Shown in pieces: positions 43,864 to 52,671 of a DNA stretch of 64,000 nt (positions are counted from its first letter, which is position 1; every line of letters begins with the position of its first letter). The translations under genes were made by a program, and so were the position numbers. The stretch spans positions 62,785 to 126,784 of the forward strand of contig NZ_BMNT01000011.1 in the NCBI RefSeq assembly GCF_014646695.1. Reading direction: 5' to 3'. The stretch comes from Sphaerisporangium melleum (GTDB taxonomy: Bacteria > Actinomycetota > Actinomycetes > Streptosporangiales > Streptosporangiaceae). The notes beneath the pieces were generated by a model. That model made no database searches. It saw only the letters and a list, made by a program, of their open reading frames with translations, and was not told the origin of the DNA.

Positions 43864-45525
43864 ATGAATTCGATGCGCTGGAAAGGGATCGCCCAGGGGC
43901 TGGCGGCGCGCCGTGGCGTCCGCTGGAGCGGCAACGCCCTGCTGATCGGCATCGTCGCGCTGGCCGGAGCATGGCTCGGGCTCTCCATGGGCGCTCACGT
44001 GCGTACGGCGGTGGGGCCCGCGGAGATCGGCATGACCCTCCGGCCGTCCTGGGGTGGCCAGACCGTGCTGGACGTGCGGCCGCTGGGCACTCTGCGGTTC
44101 GACTCCCACCACGGTCCCGTACAGCTCGCTCTCAGCCTCGACGGCATCCACGCGGACGTCGCCCAGCGGCTCCTGGAGAGCCCGCGCTGGGCCGAGACGC
44201 TGCCGGGCCTGATCGAGGCCGATCTCCTGGCCGGCCTGCGCGAGCTGCTCATCAGGGCGGCGCTGTGGGCGGTCGCCGGGGCGGCGCTGGCCGGGCTCAT
44301 CGTCTTCCGGCGATGGCGCAGCGCGCTGTGGACGGGGCTCGGCGGCATCATGGCGATCGGGCTCGTCGCCCTGCTGTCGGTGCTGACCTTCAACCCGCGA
44401 TCCATCGCCGAGCCGCGGTACACCGGCCTGCTCACCGGTGTGCCGTCCCTGATCGGCAGCGCCGAGTCGATCGTGACGCGCTTCTCGGAGTACCAGGGGC
44501 AACTCGCCAAGCTGGTCACGAACGTCTCCCAGCTCTACCAGGCGGGGGCGAGCCTGCCCGTCTACTCGCCGGATCCGAACACACTGCGCGTTCTCCATGT
44601 GTCCGACATCCACCTCAACCCGGTGGCCTGGAGCACGATCCACTCGCTGAAGGACCAGTTCAAGATCAATATGGTGGTCGACACCGGAGACATCGCCGAC
44701 CACGGGACCAAGGCAGAGAACAGGTTCGTCGAGGAGATCGGCAAGCTGGGGATCCCGTACGTCTACGTGCGTGGCAACCACGACTCGATCGCCACGCAGG
44801 AGGCCGTGGGACGGCAGAAGAACGCCGTCGTCCTGGACGGCCGCGAGAAGACCGTGGAGGGGCTGCGCATCTACGGGGTGGGTGACCCGAGGTTCACCCC
44901 CGACAAGTCGGTGGAGGTCGACTCAGACCCCGAGACGCTCGCCGACCTCGGACGCACCCACGCCGCGCGGGTGACGCCCTCCGCGGAGGGCGTCAAAGCG
45001 GGCAGAAAGCCCGCACGCGCGGCCGCCAAACCGCCTGCCCGATCCTCTCCCAGCGCCACCACGACTCCTTCGGCGTCCCCGTCGGCCTCCTCCCCGGTGG
45101 GCGCGGCCGACAAGCCGGCCAAGAAGATCCCCGTCGACGTGGTCGCCGTCCACGACCCGACCATCGGACGGGCGTTCACCGGGGCCACACCCCTCGTCCT
45201 GGCCGGGCACGTCCATGAGCGGTCCACCGAGATGCTCCCGTCCGGCACCCGCGTCATGATCCAGGGCTCCACAGGGAGCGCCGGTCTGCGGGGCCTGGAA
45301 CACGACGAGCCCACGCCCATCCAGGCGTCGGTGCTGTACTTCGACCGGAGCACGCATCGCCTCCAGGCCTGGGACGACGTCACACTCGGGGGCCTCGGCG
45401 AGCAGTGGGTACAGATTCAACGTCACATCGAGGCCGACCCCGGTCGTACAATTTCTCCGGAGCCTTCCGCCGCCCCGTCGCCAACGGGGGAGGACGACTC
45501 CAGCCCGACACCTTCCAGGCGGTGA
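43864..45525 (+). CDS. membrane-bound metallophosphoesterase
   Basis: 553 residues. Three hydrophobic segments in the first 190 residues anchor it. The calcineurin-type site then appears in order: LHVSDIHLNP, VVDTGDIADHG, VRGNHDS, VAVHDP, LAGHVHERS. A low-complexity Ala/Pro/Ser segment (about residues 370-425) splits the catalytic part between NHDS and the final histidines. The phosphoester substrate is unknown. ATG at 43864 has AAGGGGC upstream; an in-frame ATG at 43828 is less likely. Confidence 0.87.
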   Translation: MNSMRWKGIAQGLAARRGVRWSGNALLIGIVALAGAWLGLSMGAHVRTAVGPAEIGMTLRPSWGGQTVLDVRPLGTLRFDSHHGPVQLALSLDGIHADVAQRLLESPRWAETLPGLIEADLLAGLRELLIRAALWAVAGAALAGLIVFRRWRSALWTGLGGIMAIGLVALLSVLTFNPRSIAEPRYTGLLTGVPSLIGSAESIVTRFSEYQGQLAKLVTNVSQLYQAGASLPVYSPDPNTLRVLHVSDIHLNPVAWSTIHSLKDQFKINMVVDTGDIADHGTKAENRFVEEIGKLGIPYVYVRGNHDSIATQEAVGRQKNAVVLDGREKTVEGLRIYGVGDPRFTPDKSVEVDSDPETLADLGRTHAARVTPSAEGVKAGRKPARAAAKPPARSSPSATTTPSASPSASSPVGAADKPAKKIPVDVVAVHDPTIGRAFTGATPLVLAGHVHERSTEMLPSGTRVMIQGSTGSAGLRGLEHDEPTPIQASVLYFDRSTHRLQAWDDVTLGGLGEQWVQIQRHIEADPGRTISPEPSAAPSPTGEDDSSPTPSRR

Positions 45526-45609
45526 CCGCTTTGGCATCGGGGGCCCGAGTCCCCTATGCTTCAGAAGTCCCCGACGGAAGACGTCACGGATCCAGGACGA
45601 AAGTCCTGA

Positions 45610-45682
45610 GCCCCCATCGTCTAGCGGCCTAGGACACCGCCCTTTCAAGGCGGCGGCACGGGTTCGAATCCCGTTGGGGGCA
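45610..45682 (+). tRNA. tRNA-Glu (UUC)
   Basis: Acceptor GCCCCCA/TGGGGGC, anticodon loop CTTTCAA giving UUC, T-arm GGTTCGAATCC. No encoded CCA. Confidence 0.95.
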
Positions 45683-45790
45683 CGCGCGAGCTCAGGCTCG
45701 CCAGCAGGACGGAGGTCAGAAGATCTCCGAAGAGCTGGTAAGCTAAGCGAGCGCAAAGGCCGAGAGCCACAAGCTCCCGGCGACAAGCAA

Positions 45791-45865
45791 GGTCCTGTAG
45801 AGCAGTTTGGAGTGCTCGCCACCCTGTCAAGGTGGAGGTCGCGGGTTCAAGTCCCGTCAGGACCG
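45791..45865 (+). tRNA. tRNA-Asp (GUC)
   Basis: Acceptor GGTCCTG/CAGGACC, anticodon loop CTGTCAA giving GUC. Second of the tRNA cluster. Confidence 0.95.
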
Positions 45866-45891
45866 CTCTGGTAGGTGTCATCTCACCGCCG

Positions 45892-45968
45892 GGTCAGGTA
45901 GCTCAGTTGGTACGAGCGTCCGCCTGAAAAGCGGAAGGTCGGCGGTTCGACCCCGCCCCTGACCACCA
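45892..45968 (+). tRNA. tRNA-Phe (GAA), integration site
   Basis: Acceptor GGTCAGG/CCTGACC, anticodon loop CTGAAAA giving GAA, CCA encoded. Its 3' part from the anticodon stem onward is repeated at 60310 and 63647, which identifies it as the attachment site of the island. Confidence 0.95.
45919..45966 (+). repeat. att repeat, left copy (within tRNA-Phe)
   Basis: 48 bp covering anticodon stem to the 3' end. Identical to 60310-60357 over all 48 bases, and to 63647-63693 over 47. Confidence 0.9.
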
Positions 45969-45986
45969 CATCTGACCAGCAAGAAT

Positions 45987-46017
45987 GCCCCGTAGCGACT
46001 ATCGCTCCGGGGCGTTT
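45987..46017 (+). terminator. tRNA-Phe terminator
   Basis: GCCCCG and CGGGGC outer arms with inner AGCG/CGCT pairing, then GTTTT. Similar hairpins follow both other att copies. Confidence 0.85.
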
Positions 46018-46086
46018 TCGCGTCTGTGACAGCAACGCTGACAGCAACGGCGCCGCCTCCGCTGCAGCGTTGACCATGGCACGCTG

Positions 46087-46983
46087 ATGTTCGTGTGGTT
46101 ACTTCCTTGGCCTGTGGCGAATGATTCGGACCACGGCACTGTGTTGCCCAGGGCGCTTCGGACGGTTCGTGCCGTCGACACGGCCACGATGATCGAGCTG
46201 CTGCGTGAGACCTCACGCTCCACCAAGCCGCAGGCCAGCGATTTTCTGGCTGCCCACCTTGCTCCAGGCGGAACACACTACGTGATCCCTTGGCCACGTA
46301 GGTCGTGGGATGTGGCCGTAGAAGGCTGTATCTGTGCGGCCATGGTGCTCAGGATGAACGACGGTGCGCTCATCAAGAGCGGTCTTAACAGGTCTGTACC
46401 GATGCAGCGTTTCCAGCAGCTTCCCAAGACGCTGTCACGGTGGGAGGAGTATCAGACGGTCTGGCGCGCCAGGGGCATAAGGCGGGACTTCCATGTGTGG
46501 TCCCGAGATCACCGACACGACCACAGTTGCAAGCACCCGCGCTGCGTTGAAGAGCGCGAAGGCCACTGCTCCTGCTACACGTTCTCGGAAGACCTGCGGA
46601 CAGCGCGTGACCGGCCCGCTGGCTTGGAACGTGGTTCGGCGCAGGAGGCTGTTAGGGGCTTGATGGCCAAGGCGTTCATAGAGATTCGTGCCGTCAGTCA
46701 CCTGGCGGAGCGCGCGTTGGCTGATGGGGAGACCGATACAGCACTGAGGCATCTGGAGCACATGCGCATGATCGCCAACGTGTGTCACAACCTGCCAGGC
46801 GATTTTCTGCCCAAGAGGCGCAAGGCCCGCGAGCGGAAGGCCGTCGAGAGCCTCCGATTCCACCTACGGGAACTCGATCCCGACGATCGTGCTGCCCAGT
46901 GGGTCGCGGGGCAGCTGGAAAGTCGGGGGTTCGACTACGTTCCTGTTCTCCGCGATCGGATCAAATGGAAGCACGCTCGGTAA
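46087..46983 (+). CDS. hypothetical protein with a Cys/His cluster
   Basis: 298 residues, no known domain. About residues 148-172 hold a cluster of Cys and His (HDHSCKHPRC ... GHCSCY), a probable zinc-binding module. The C-terminal 120 residues are helical and charged (HLAERALADGETDTALRHLE). It lies between the left att site and the integrase remnant, a place often used by element-specific regulatory or excision genes; that link is inference. Start uncertain. Confidence 0.55.
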   Translation: MFVWLLPWPVANDSDHGTVLPRALRTVRAVDTATMIELLRETSRSTKPQASDFLAAHLAPGGTHYVIPWPRRSWDVAVEGCICAAMVLRMNDGALIKSGLNRSVPMQRFQQLPKTLSRWEEYQTVWRARGIRRDFHVWSRDHRHDHSCKHPRCVEEREGHCSCYTFSEDLRTARDRPAGLERGSAQEAVRGLMAKAFIEIRAVSHLAERALADGETDTALRHLEHMRMIANVCHNLPGDFLPKRRKARERKAVESLRFHLRELDPDDRAAQWVAGQLESRGFDYVPVLRDRIKWKHAR

Positions 46984-47025
46984 CTGCGTCACCGAGCGTG
47001 CTGACCAGCTGTGAAAAGGGCTCGG

Positions 47026-48046
47026 CTATCCGAGGGCATCTCCCAGCTTGCGCAGGGCGGTGCGCTTGTCGTCGAGCGATGCGTGAGCGTAGATCGTCAT
47101 GGTGACCTCGATGTCGCTGTGGCCGACGATGTCGCGGACGACCTGGGGCGGGACGCCGAGGTTGAGCAGGAGCGTCACACAGGTGTGTCGGAGGTCGTGA
47201 AACCTCATCTCACCGAGACCGGCCGTCTTGCGGATCGCTCCCCAGCTTCGCCGAAGGTTGTCCGGTTCCATGGGGGTCCCGCGGCGAGAGGGGAAGACGA
47301 GGCCGTGTTCTTCCCATTCCTGCCAGCGGTCCGACCGTTCGGCGAACTGACGCTTACGGTGCTCTCGGAGCGCTTCCACGCAGATCGAGGGCAAGGGGAC
47401 GGTACGCGCTGAGTCCTCCGTCTTCGGCCGGACGAACTGAAGGCGGCCGGCGACACGCTGAAGGGTCTGCACGACTTCCAACGTGCCGCCGTCGAGGTCG
47501 ACATCTTCCCAGCGGAGCCCGAGCAGTTCGCCGCGTCGCAGGCCGAGGCAGAGCGCCAGGACGTACAGAGCGTAGAGCCGATGTTCCCGAGCGGCCTTGA
47601 GCACCGCACGGGCCTGGGGCACGGTGAGACCACGGTTCACCTTGTACTTCGGCACGGGGACTTTCACCAGCTTGGCCGCGTTCCGGGGGATGATCTCTTC
47701 CCGGACGGCGCACTCCAAGGCGTTCCGAAGTACGGCATGGACCGACTGAACCATCCGGGTCGACAGCCGCGACTCGCAGCACTGGCCCTTCTTGGCAGCA
47801 CAGCAGACGGGCACCTCGCGGGAGGCGTCCCAACCATGCTTACAGCACTGACACTCGGTGCGAGTGCGGGTGACGAAGAGGCGAACATCCTGAGCGTTGA
47901 GCTTGTTCAGCCGCCGGCTACCGAGACGGGCACCAGGTGGAGACGGACGACGCTCTCATAGCCCTGGTACGTCTTCGGACGCCGTTCTTCTTTGACGATG
48001 TGCTTGAGCCAGTAGTTCAGGTAGTCGCCGGGTCTGTCCAGTGATC
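47026..48046 (-). pseudogene. tyrosine integrase, frameshifted and truncated
   Basis: The C-terminal part is good: RHLYALYVLALCLGLRRGEL-like catalytic Arg region (LGLRRGE), FHDLRHT with the second Arg, VGHSDIEVT, and IYAHAS with the nucleophile tyrosine, ending at 47026. Reading upstream, the frame passes a cysteine-rich insert (ECQCC ... CCAAKKGQCC) and near 47937 shifts by one base: LNYWLKHIVKEERRPKTYQG ends LHLVP in one frame and continues LNKLNAQDVR in another. The N-terminus is cut off at 48046 by the ISL3 element. Not functional as it stands. Confidence 0.85.
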
Positions 48047-48075
48047 GGCTCTGTCTCTCTTTCGGTGGTGACGGA
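48047..48075 (+). repeat. ISL3 terminal inverted repeat, left
   Basis: 29-bp end whose complement lies at 49635-49663; the only differences lie in a 5-base block after GGCTCTGTC. Confidence 0.85.
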
Positions 48076-48078
48076 GCG

Positions 48079-49609
48079 TTAGCCCAACAGGATTCGGTGG
48101 CGGAGCAGCGCGAAGCCGGCCCGGCCGTGCATCTGGCGCATGATTCGCTTGGTTTTGGTGTTCACGCCTTCGGTGCCACCGTTGTGGAACGGCAGGGTGA
48201 TGGCCGCGTGGACGGCGTCGCGGTCCTGGTCAAGGCCGCGGATGAAGGCGTGCAGGTGAGGCAGATCGCAGGTTCGGGCGGTGATGATCCATGCGTCAAG
48301 ACGCTCGGCGTTGCCCTGGCGCGGCCGGAGCAGGTCGGCGAAACCGCGGACGAGTTCGGCCAGGTCGATCATCTGCGGGCAGGCGGTGGTGAGGTCGTCC
48401 AAGAGGCACCGGTGCTCGTCTTTCAGGTTGTCGGGCCGGGTGAGCAGGAGGCGGGCCAGGCGGCGTGGGGAAATGGGCAGACGGTCGGCTTCGACCCGCC
48501 CTTGGGTGATATAGCGGTAGAGAAGGTTGAAGCTGCCCGTGTAGCCGAGGGCCTTGATCTCGTTGAACAGGTGCAGGACGGGGACGGCGGGTCGTCGGCA
48601 CGGCGGTGCCGCAGGTGGTCGCGGTAGGGATCGACGAGGGTAGAGCGGTACTGCGGAGCCCGCTGCAGGCGCATCGGTTCCTCCACACGGGCGTAGCGTT
48701 TGACCGTGTTGAGGGACACGTTCAGTCGGCGGGCGCATTCCAGCAGCCCGACGCCCTTGCCGAGTAGGTCGTGGACCTGATGCCAGCGCTCGCGGGTGGT
48801 CTGCGCGCGTTTCCCATCTTGTATTGGTGGCCCGGCCTTGGCCCAGCAGGCACTGTGTCCGGCTACTTCTTTCAGGACGGCCTCGCCGAGGTTGTGCCAC
48901 AGGTGCCAGCGATCAGTGACCTGGATCGCGTCCGGCAGCGCCCGGCGCACCGCTTCGGCGTAGGCGCCTGAGCCGTCCCGGCACACCACCTGCACCCGGG
49001 ATGAGCACGCAGCCAAGCCTCTAGCACGTCGGCGGTGCGGCCAGGCAGAACGTCGATGCGCTCGCGCGTCTGGGCGTCGATCAGCACAGTGGCGTAGCGG
49101 TGCCGCCGGCGCAGTGCGAAGTCATCCACCCCCAGCACACGAGGCACCCGAGGTTGGAGCGAGGGAAAGCGCAGCAGAAGGCGCAGCGCGGTGTGCCGGG
49201 ACAGGTCAACCGCCAGCGCGGATAAGGCACGCACACCGGCCCGTCCAGCCAGTTCGCGGACCACCGCACCGATCTGCGAGGTCAGACGTGTGGTGCGCCG
49301 CTGGTAACGCTCCAGTACGTCAGGCAGTTGTTCGCGGAAGGTCTGACGGCAACCGCGAGTCGGGCAGACCAGACGGCGAACCCTCACCACCACCAGCACA
49401 CGGCGTGCATCGACCGGGACATCGGCAACGGTCCGGTCGTGATAGCCGTGCACGCGGGTTGTCTCAACCCCGCACCCCGAACAGGCGACCGCCCAGTCCG
49501 GGGTTCGCGCAAGCACCCGGATTCGCTCACCCTCGTCCTGCACGTCGTTCACCACCAGCGGCGACAACCCCGAGAACACTGCACTCACAAGCACGTCAAG
49601 ATCAAGCAT
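48079..49609 (-). pseudogene. ISL3-family transposase with two frameshifts
   Basis: The protein can be followed in three frames. From the ATG at 49609: zinc finger ([14 protein letters not shown] ... [10 protein letters not shown]) and [19 protein letters not shown] with the first catalytic Asp. Near 48994-49000 one base is missing; the next frame gives [13 protein letters not shown] and [11 protein letters not shown]. Near 48588 another base is lost; the last frame gives LHLFNEIKALGYTGSF to EGVNTKTKRIMRQMHG with the catalytic Glu. IS204/IS1001/IS1165-type. Inactive unless supplied in trans. Confidence 0.88.
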
Positions 49610-49634
49610 GACTCACTGTGAGGCAGTAGAACCT

Positions 49635-49663
49635 TCCGTCACCACCGAATCTGCGACAGAGCC
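49635..49663 (-). repeat. ISL3 terminal inverted repeat, right
   Basis: Partner of 48047-48075. A second GACAGAGCC occurs 14 bases further right (from 49677), hinting at an older rearrangement at this end. Confidence 0.8.
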
Positions 49664-49870
49664 GAAAGAGAAGAAGACAGAGCCGAAGACCGTACAGTCC
49701 CTCCTGCTTGGGTTGATGCTTGACTCTGCAGCCTCGGTTGAGGGTTGACATGATCAACCCGTAGTCGTGCCGGGTGTGCGACTTGCGGCAGAAGAGGATG
49801 TCCGGCCGCCCCCTCCGATAGCTCGACAAGGTCTATCCTGAAGGGCTTTGCTCACAGACGGAAGGTCCTG

Positions 49871-51226
49871 ATGGAGATCAGATCGCTTGAAGAGCTGCAG
49901 GCGCCTGACGAGAGGACTCTGGGGTTTACTCCACTGGGGCTGGGTGGATTGATGAAGCCGGAGGACGCCGCTGCCTACCAGCAGGAGCTCGTCGCCTCAG
50001 CCGATCTTGTGGATCTGATCCCTGAACCGGTCCGTAAGAGCTTCGAGCGCGTCCGGAAAGTCCACAGCTACGGCGTCCTCGACTACGAGATGTTCACCGT
50101 GGCCCATGATCAGGCGCAACTAGTGCTGGAGTACGCGCTCCGGGAACGGTTCGTCGAATATTTCGGCGGAACCGCCACCTTCGTCGATGACAATGACACG
50201 GAACACCAGCTCACATTCACCTCAGTTGAGGACCTTCGCGATGAACTTGGGCGGCGCAGGCCGCGGCGCAGGCGGCGGTCCCAGGGGCCAAAGCCGCCCC
50301 CTTGGCGGGTGCGGACACGCCGGACCTCCCGCCTAGTGAAGTTCGACGGCATGCTGACGGGACTTCTCGCATGGGCTCGCGAGGAGGGTCTGCTCAACGG
50401 GGCCTATGCCCGATTTGCCCACAAACTGATCGTCGAATTCCGCAATCGTGTGGCCCATCATGCCGGCTACTACCTACTCGCGCCCGTGGAGTCGACGCGA
50501 GCCATCCGAGACCTCGCTGAGATCATCAACCAACTGTGGGGTGTCCCGACGCGAGATGGACGACTGCATCCCGCACCGCTGGGACGCAGTCCCTTCATCA
50601 TCGGTTGGGACCCCACTCGCCGAATCATCATTGGACCCGCCGAGCAACTCTTTCGTACCCCACCGAATCTTGACCTGGACGAGTTCACTTACCTGATCGC
50701 CCTGGCCGTGCCATACGACCCTTGGCTCGACCGGTTCGATGCCCGCTTCGAGACAACCGTCTATCCGACAGAGTGGCTCTGGGGACCTGGCGCTTGGTCC
50801 GATGCCCTCGCCTGGTTCACCGCCGAACGGCCGGAGCCCGACACCATCGATCCTCTGGATCGCCACCTGCTGGTCCGCTTTAACGACGGTCGGCTCTACT
50901 TACCGCAGCAGGTACCCGTCGCGGCAGGCCTCCTCGACGAGGACCGAACCGGCCACTGGTACCTGGTCCGTGCCGACTTCCCGAATGATGCGTTCAATCA
51001 TCTTCGGCAGAAACTCACCGGAAACCGTAACTGTGCGGAACGGCAATGCAGACAATGTGCGGTGGAGATCATCACAGAAGGAGCCTGGGAACAGGTCATG
51101 GAATACCTAACGGCTATCGAGAATCCACTCGTCGCGCGAACGACACCTGACGCGTGTACGCCGCTGTGGTCGTTGCGATGGAACGAGATCCATGCTGACT
51201 ACTGGACTGTCCCGTCGCCTTGGTAG
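49871..51226 (+). CDS. probable HEPN-domain protein
   Basis: 451 residues. The helices FTVAHDQAQLVLEYALRERF (about 75-94) and AYARFAHKLIVEFRNRVAHH (179-197) match the HEPN fold; R191-N192-x3-H196 is the R-x4-6-H motif used by HEPN ribonucleases, for example in toxins and abortive-infection proteins. An Arg-rich insertion (residues 128-153) separates the helices and may bind nucleic acid. The C-terminal 250 residues resemble nothing known. The ATG at 49871 has GGAAGG upstream. Being in the island, a defence or toxin role is plausible. Confidence 0.65.
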   Translation: MEIRSLEELQAPDERTLGFTPLGLGGLMKPEDAAAYQQELVASADLVDLIPEPVRKSFERVRKVHSYGVLDYEMFTVAHDQAQLVLEYALRERFVEYFGGTATFVDDNDTEHQLTFTSVEDLRDELGRRRPRRRRRSQGPKPPPWRVRTRRTSRLVKFDGMLTGLLAWAREEGLLNGAYARFAHKLIVEFRNRVAHHAGYYLLAPVESTRAIRDLAEIINQLWGVPTRDGRLHPAPLGRSPFIIGWDPTRRIIIGPAEQLFRTPPNLDLDEFTYLIALAVPYDPWLDRFDARFETTVYPTEWLWGPGAWSDALAWFTAERPEPDTIDPLDRHLLVRFNDGRLYLPQQVPVAAGLLDEDRTGHWYLVRADFPNDAFNHLRQKLTGNRNCAERQCRQCAVEIITEGAWEQVMEYLTAIENPLVARTTPDACTPLWSLRWNEIHADYWTVPSPW

Positions 51227-51570
51227 CGTCACAGACGCGCTGCGCAGACGATACATCGATGGCTTCCAGCAGCCTTGATGGTTCCGGAACGCGCCGACGA
51301 ATGGGCGCCGGGCTCGGGGTACTTGTCCAAGCACACACTCTCATCGGCAAGAGAGCGCGGTCAGCGGCATGTCCGGGCGTTCGCGCCCTAGTTGCTTAGG
51401 CCCTCAATGCCCCTTCTGACTGCCTGCTCGTAGTCGGCCTGAACGAACTCGAAGAACCGAAGCCCGCACCGCCAGCGCGACAGCAGCCCGTTCGGTCTGG
51501 GTCTGGGCGTGCCCCATATCAACCGCGCGAACATGCGCTTCGGCTGAACTACCGCGGCGCGGCCAAGCGC
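51227..51570. other. intergenic region in the island
   Basis: 344 bases. A 48-codon frame on the minus strand (51388-51534) is the only coding candidate; the rest shows nothing. Confidence 0.4.
51388..51534 (-). CDS. possible 48-residue protein
   Basis: MFARLIWGTPRPRPNGLLSR ... FFEFVQADYEQAVRRGIEGL. The second half looks like a normal amphipathic helix. Weak ribosome site and no homologue recognised; it might be the tail of a lost gene. Confidence 0.3.
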   Translation of the reverse strand: MFARLIWGTPRPRPNGLLSRWRCGLRFFEFVQADYEQAVRRGIEGLSN

Positions 51571-51801
51571 TCACAGATATTTCTCGACGTGGTCTTCGTC
51601 GTAGTCTTCGTCTCCGTTCATCATCATGATCGCGCGGCCATGGTCCATGGCCGAGCCAATCTCCGGCGGTATGGCGCAGTCAAAACAGAGGTCTCCGCCA
51701 TGGTCTGTGTCGTAGTCGCCTTCTCCGTCGAGCACGTCGTTGTACGCGGTTCGCGCGGCTGGGACACTGAACCTGTCGCCGCAGTTCAAACAGCTCGCCA
51801 T
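51571..51801 (-). CDS. small zinc-ribbon-like acidic protein (76 aa)
   Basis: Two CxxC knuckles, CLNCGD (N-terminus) and CFDC (about residues 39-42), suggest a zinc ribbon; the rest is strongly acidic (DGEGDYDTDHGGD, NGDEDYDEDHVEKYL). The protein ends in the 51571 stop. Function unknown; small acidic zinc proteins are common on actinobacterial mobile DNA. Confidence 0.6.
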   Translation of the reverse strand: MASCLNCGDRFSVPAARTAYNDVLDGEGDYDTDHGGDLCFDCAIPPEIGSAMDHGRAIMMMNGDEDYDEDHVEKYL

Positions 51802-52671
51802 GCCTGCACTCTACGCCGCGCGCATGCCGTTCATTTGAAGTACACCCTGGACGACGAAGCGTCCGAGGTTGTCGCCTGGGAACTGTCCGAGGTGCTGCGG
51901 CTCTGGAAGGTTGGCTTTGCTCCACATCCGGAGTACATCACCTCAGATGTGGGAGTTTGCAGCATGACGTGGACGTGCCCTGGCCCGCCGCTACGACCTG
52001 GCCCAGTTGGGCTTTCTGCCGGGTTAGGGACCGACTACTTGCTACGGACGGGCCCATCTTGTCGCCCGCGACCGTGGCAGGCCGGCACCATGTCGACGGA
52101 GCCCGCTCGATGAGAACTTTCTCTACGCCTTTAAAGGCGGCCCGCTGCGCGGCCCGCTGGGCGCGCCGGTCGGCAAGCGTGCCCGGCTGCGGCTCTTCGG
52201 CCGGTCCGGGCACGCACCGCCCGGCGCGCCCGAGGGCCGACAGAAGCAGCCAGTAAGACGGTGAGTCGCTCCCTGCGGTCCCCGTCATGCCAACTGAGAG
52301 CCGGCCACCTGCAACCCGTCCCGCTGGCCACCGTCACGGAGATCACTGCACTACGGCATGTCGAGAACAACATCGTGCTCGGATGGTTTTCCAGTAAGTT
52401 CCCGTCATCGTGGCTGAGTTAGGGGTGGGCCATCACGCAGATATAGGTTCCGATCGCGCCGAGGCTGGTCACCGCACAGGGTTGAGGGCGATCGAAGGTC
52501 CGGGGCATCGCCCCGGCCCGCCGAGCGACCACGGTGCACCTGTGCATTCTGCTGGCCGGGGACCATGCCTTGGTGATGTGCGGCTGTCCGCTCGGGGAAA
52601 GAACATGCGGCCTGACGGCCAATCCAGGCCTCCGGGAGGCGGTTGCAGCTCCGGAGTACTCGCAAGACACA
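51802..52671. other. 870-bp region of gene remnants
   Basis: No intact gene. Short runs with coding-like codon use stop within 20-45 codons, such as RALARRYDLAQLGFLPG near 52000 and AGHLQPVPLATVTEITALRH near 52300 on the plus strand. They look like leftovers of deleted genes. Nothing else recognised. Confidence 0.5.

Larger units (their letters stand above)
48047..49663 (-). mobile_element. ISL3-family insertion sequence
   Basis: 1617 bp. Terminal inverted repeats of 29 bp (48047-48075 and 49635-49663) share GGCTCTGTC, then differ in 5 bases, then share TTCGGTGGTGACGGA. It carries one decayed transposase gene. The 8-bp flanks (CAGTGATC left, GAAAGAGA right) do not match, so the usual ISL3 target duplication is missing. 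Confidence 0.85.

Noticed and set aside
47026-47814. Intact 262-residue integrase starting at 47814
   Set aside because: The same frame continues upstream as integrase sequence, then shifts; the apparent start is internal.
49602-49829. 75-residue minus-strand frame right of the ISL3 element
   Set aside because: Runs through the IS end, no ribosome site, no continuation of the integrase N-terminus.
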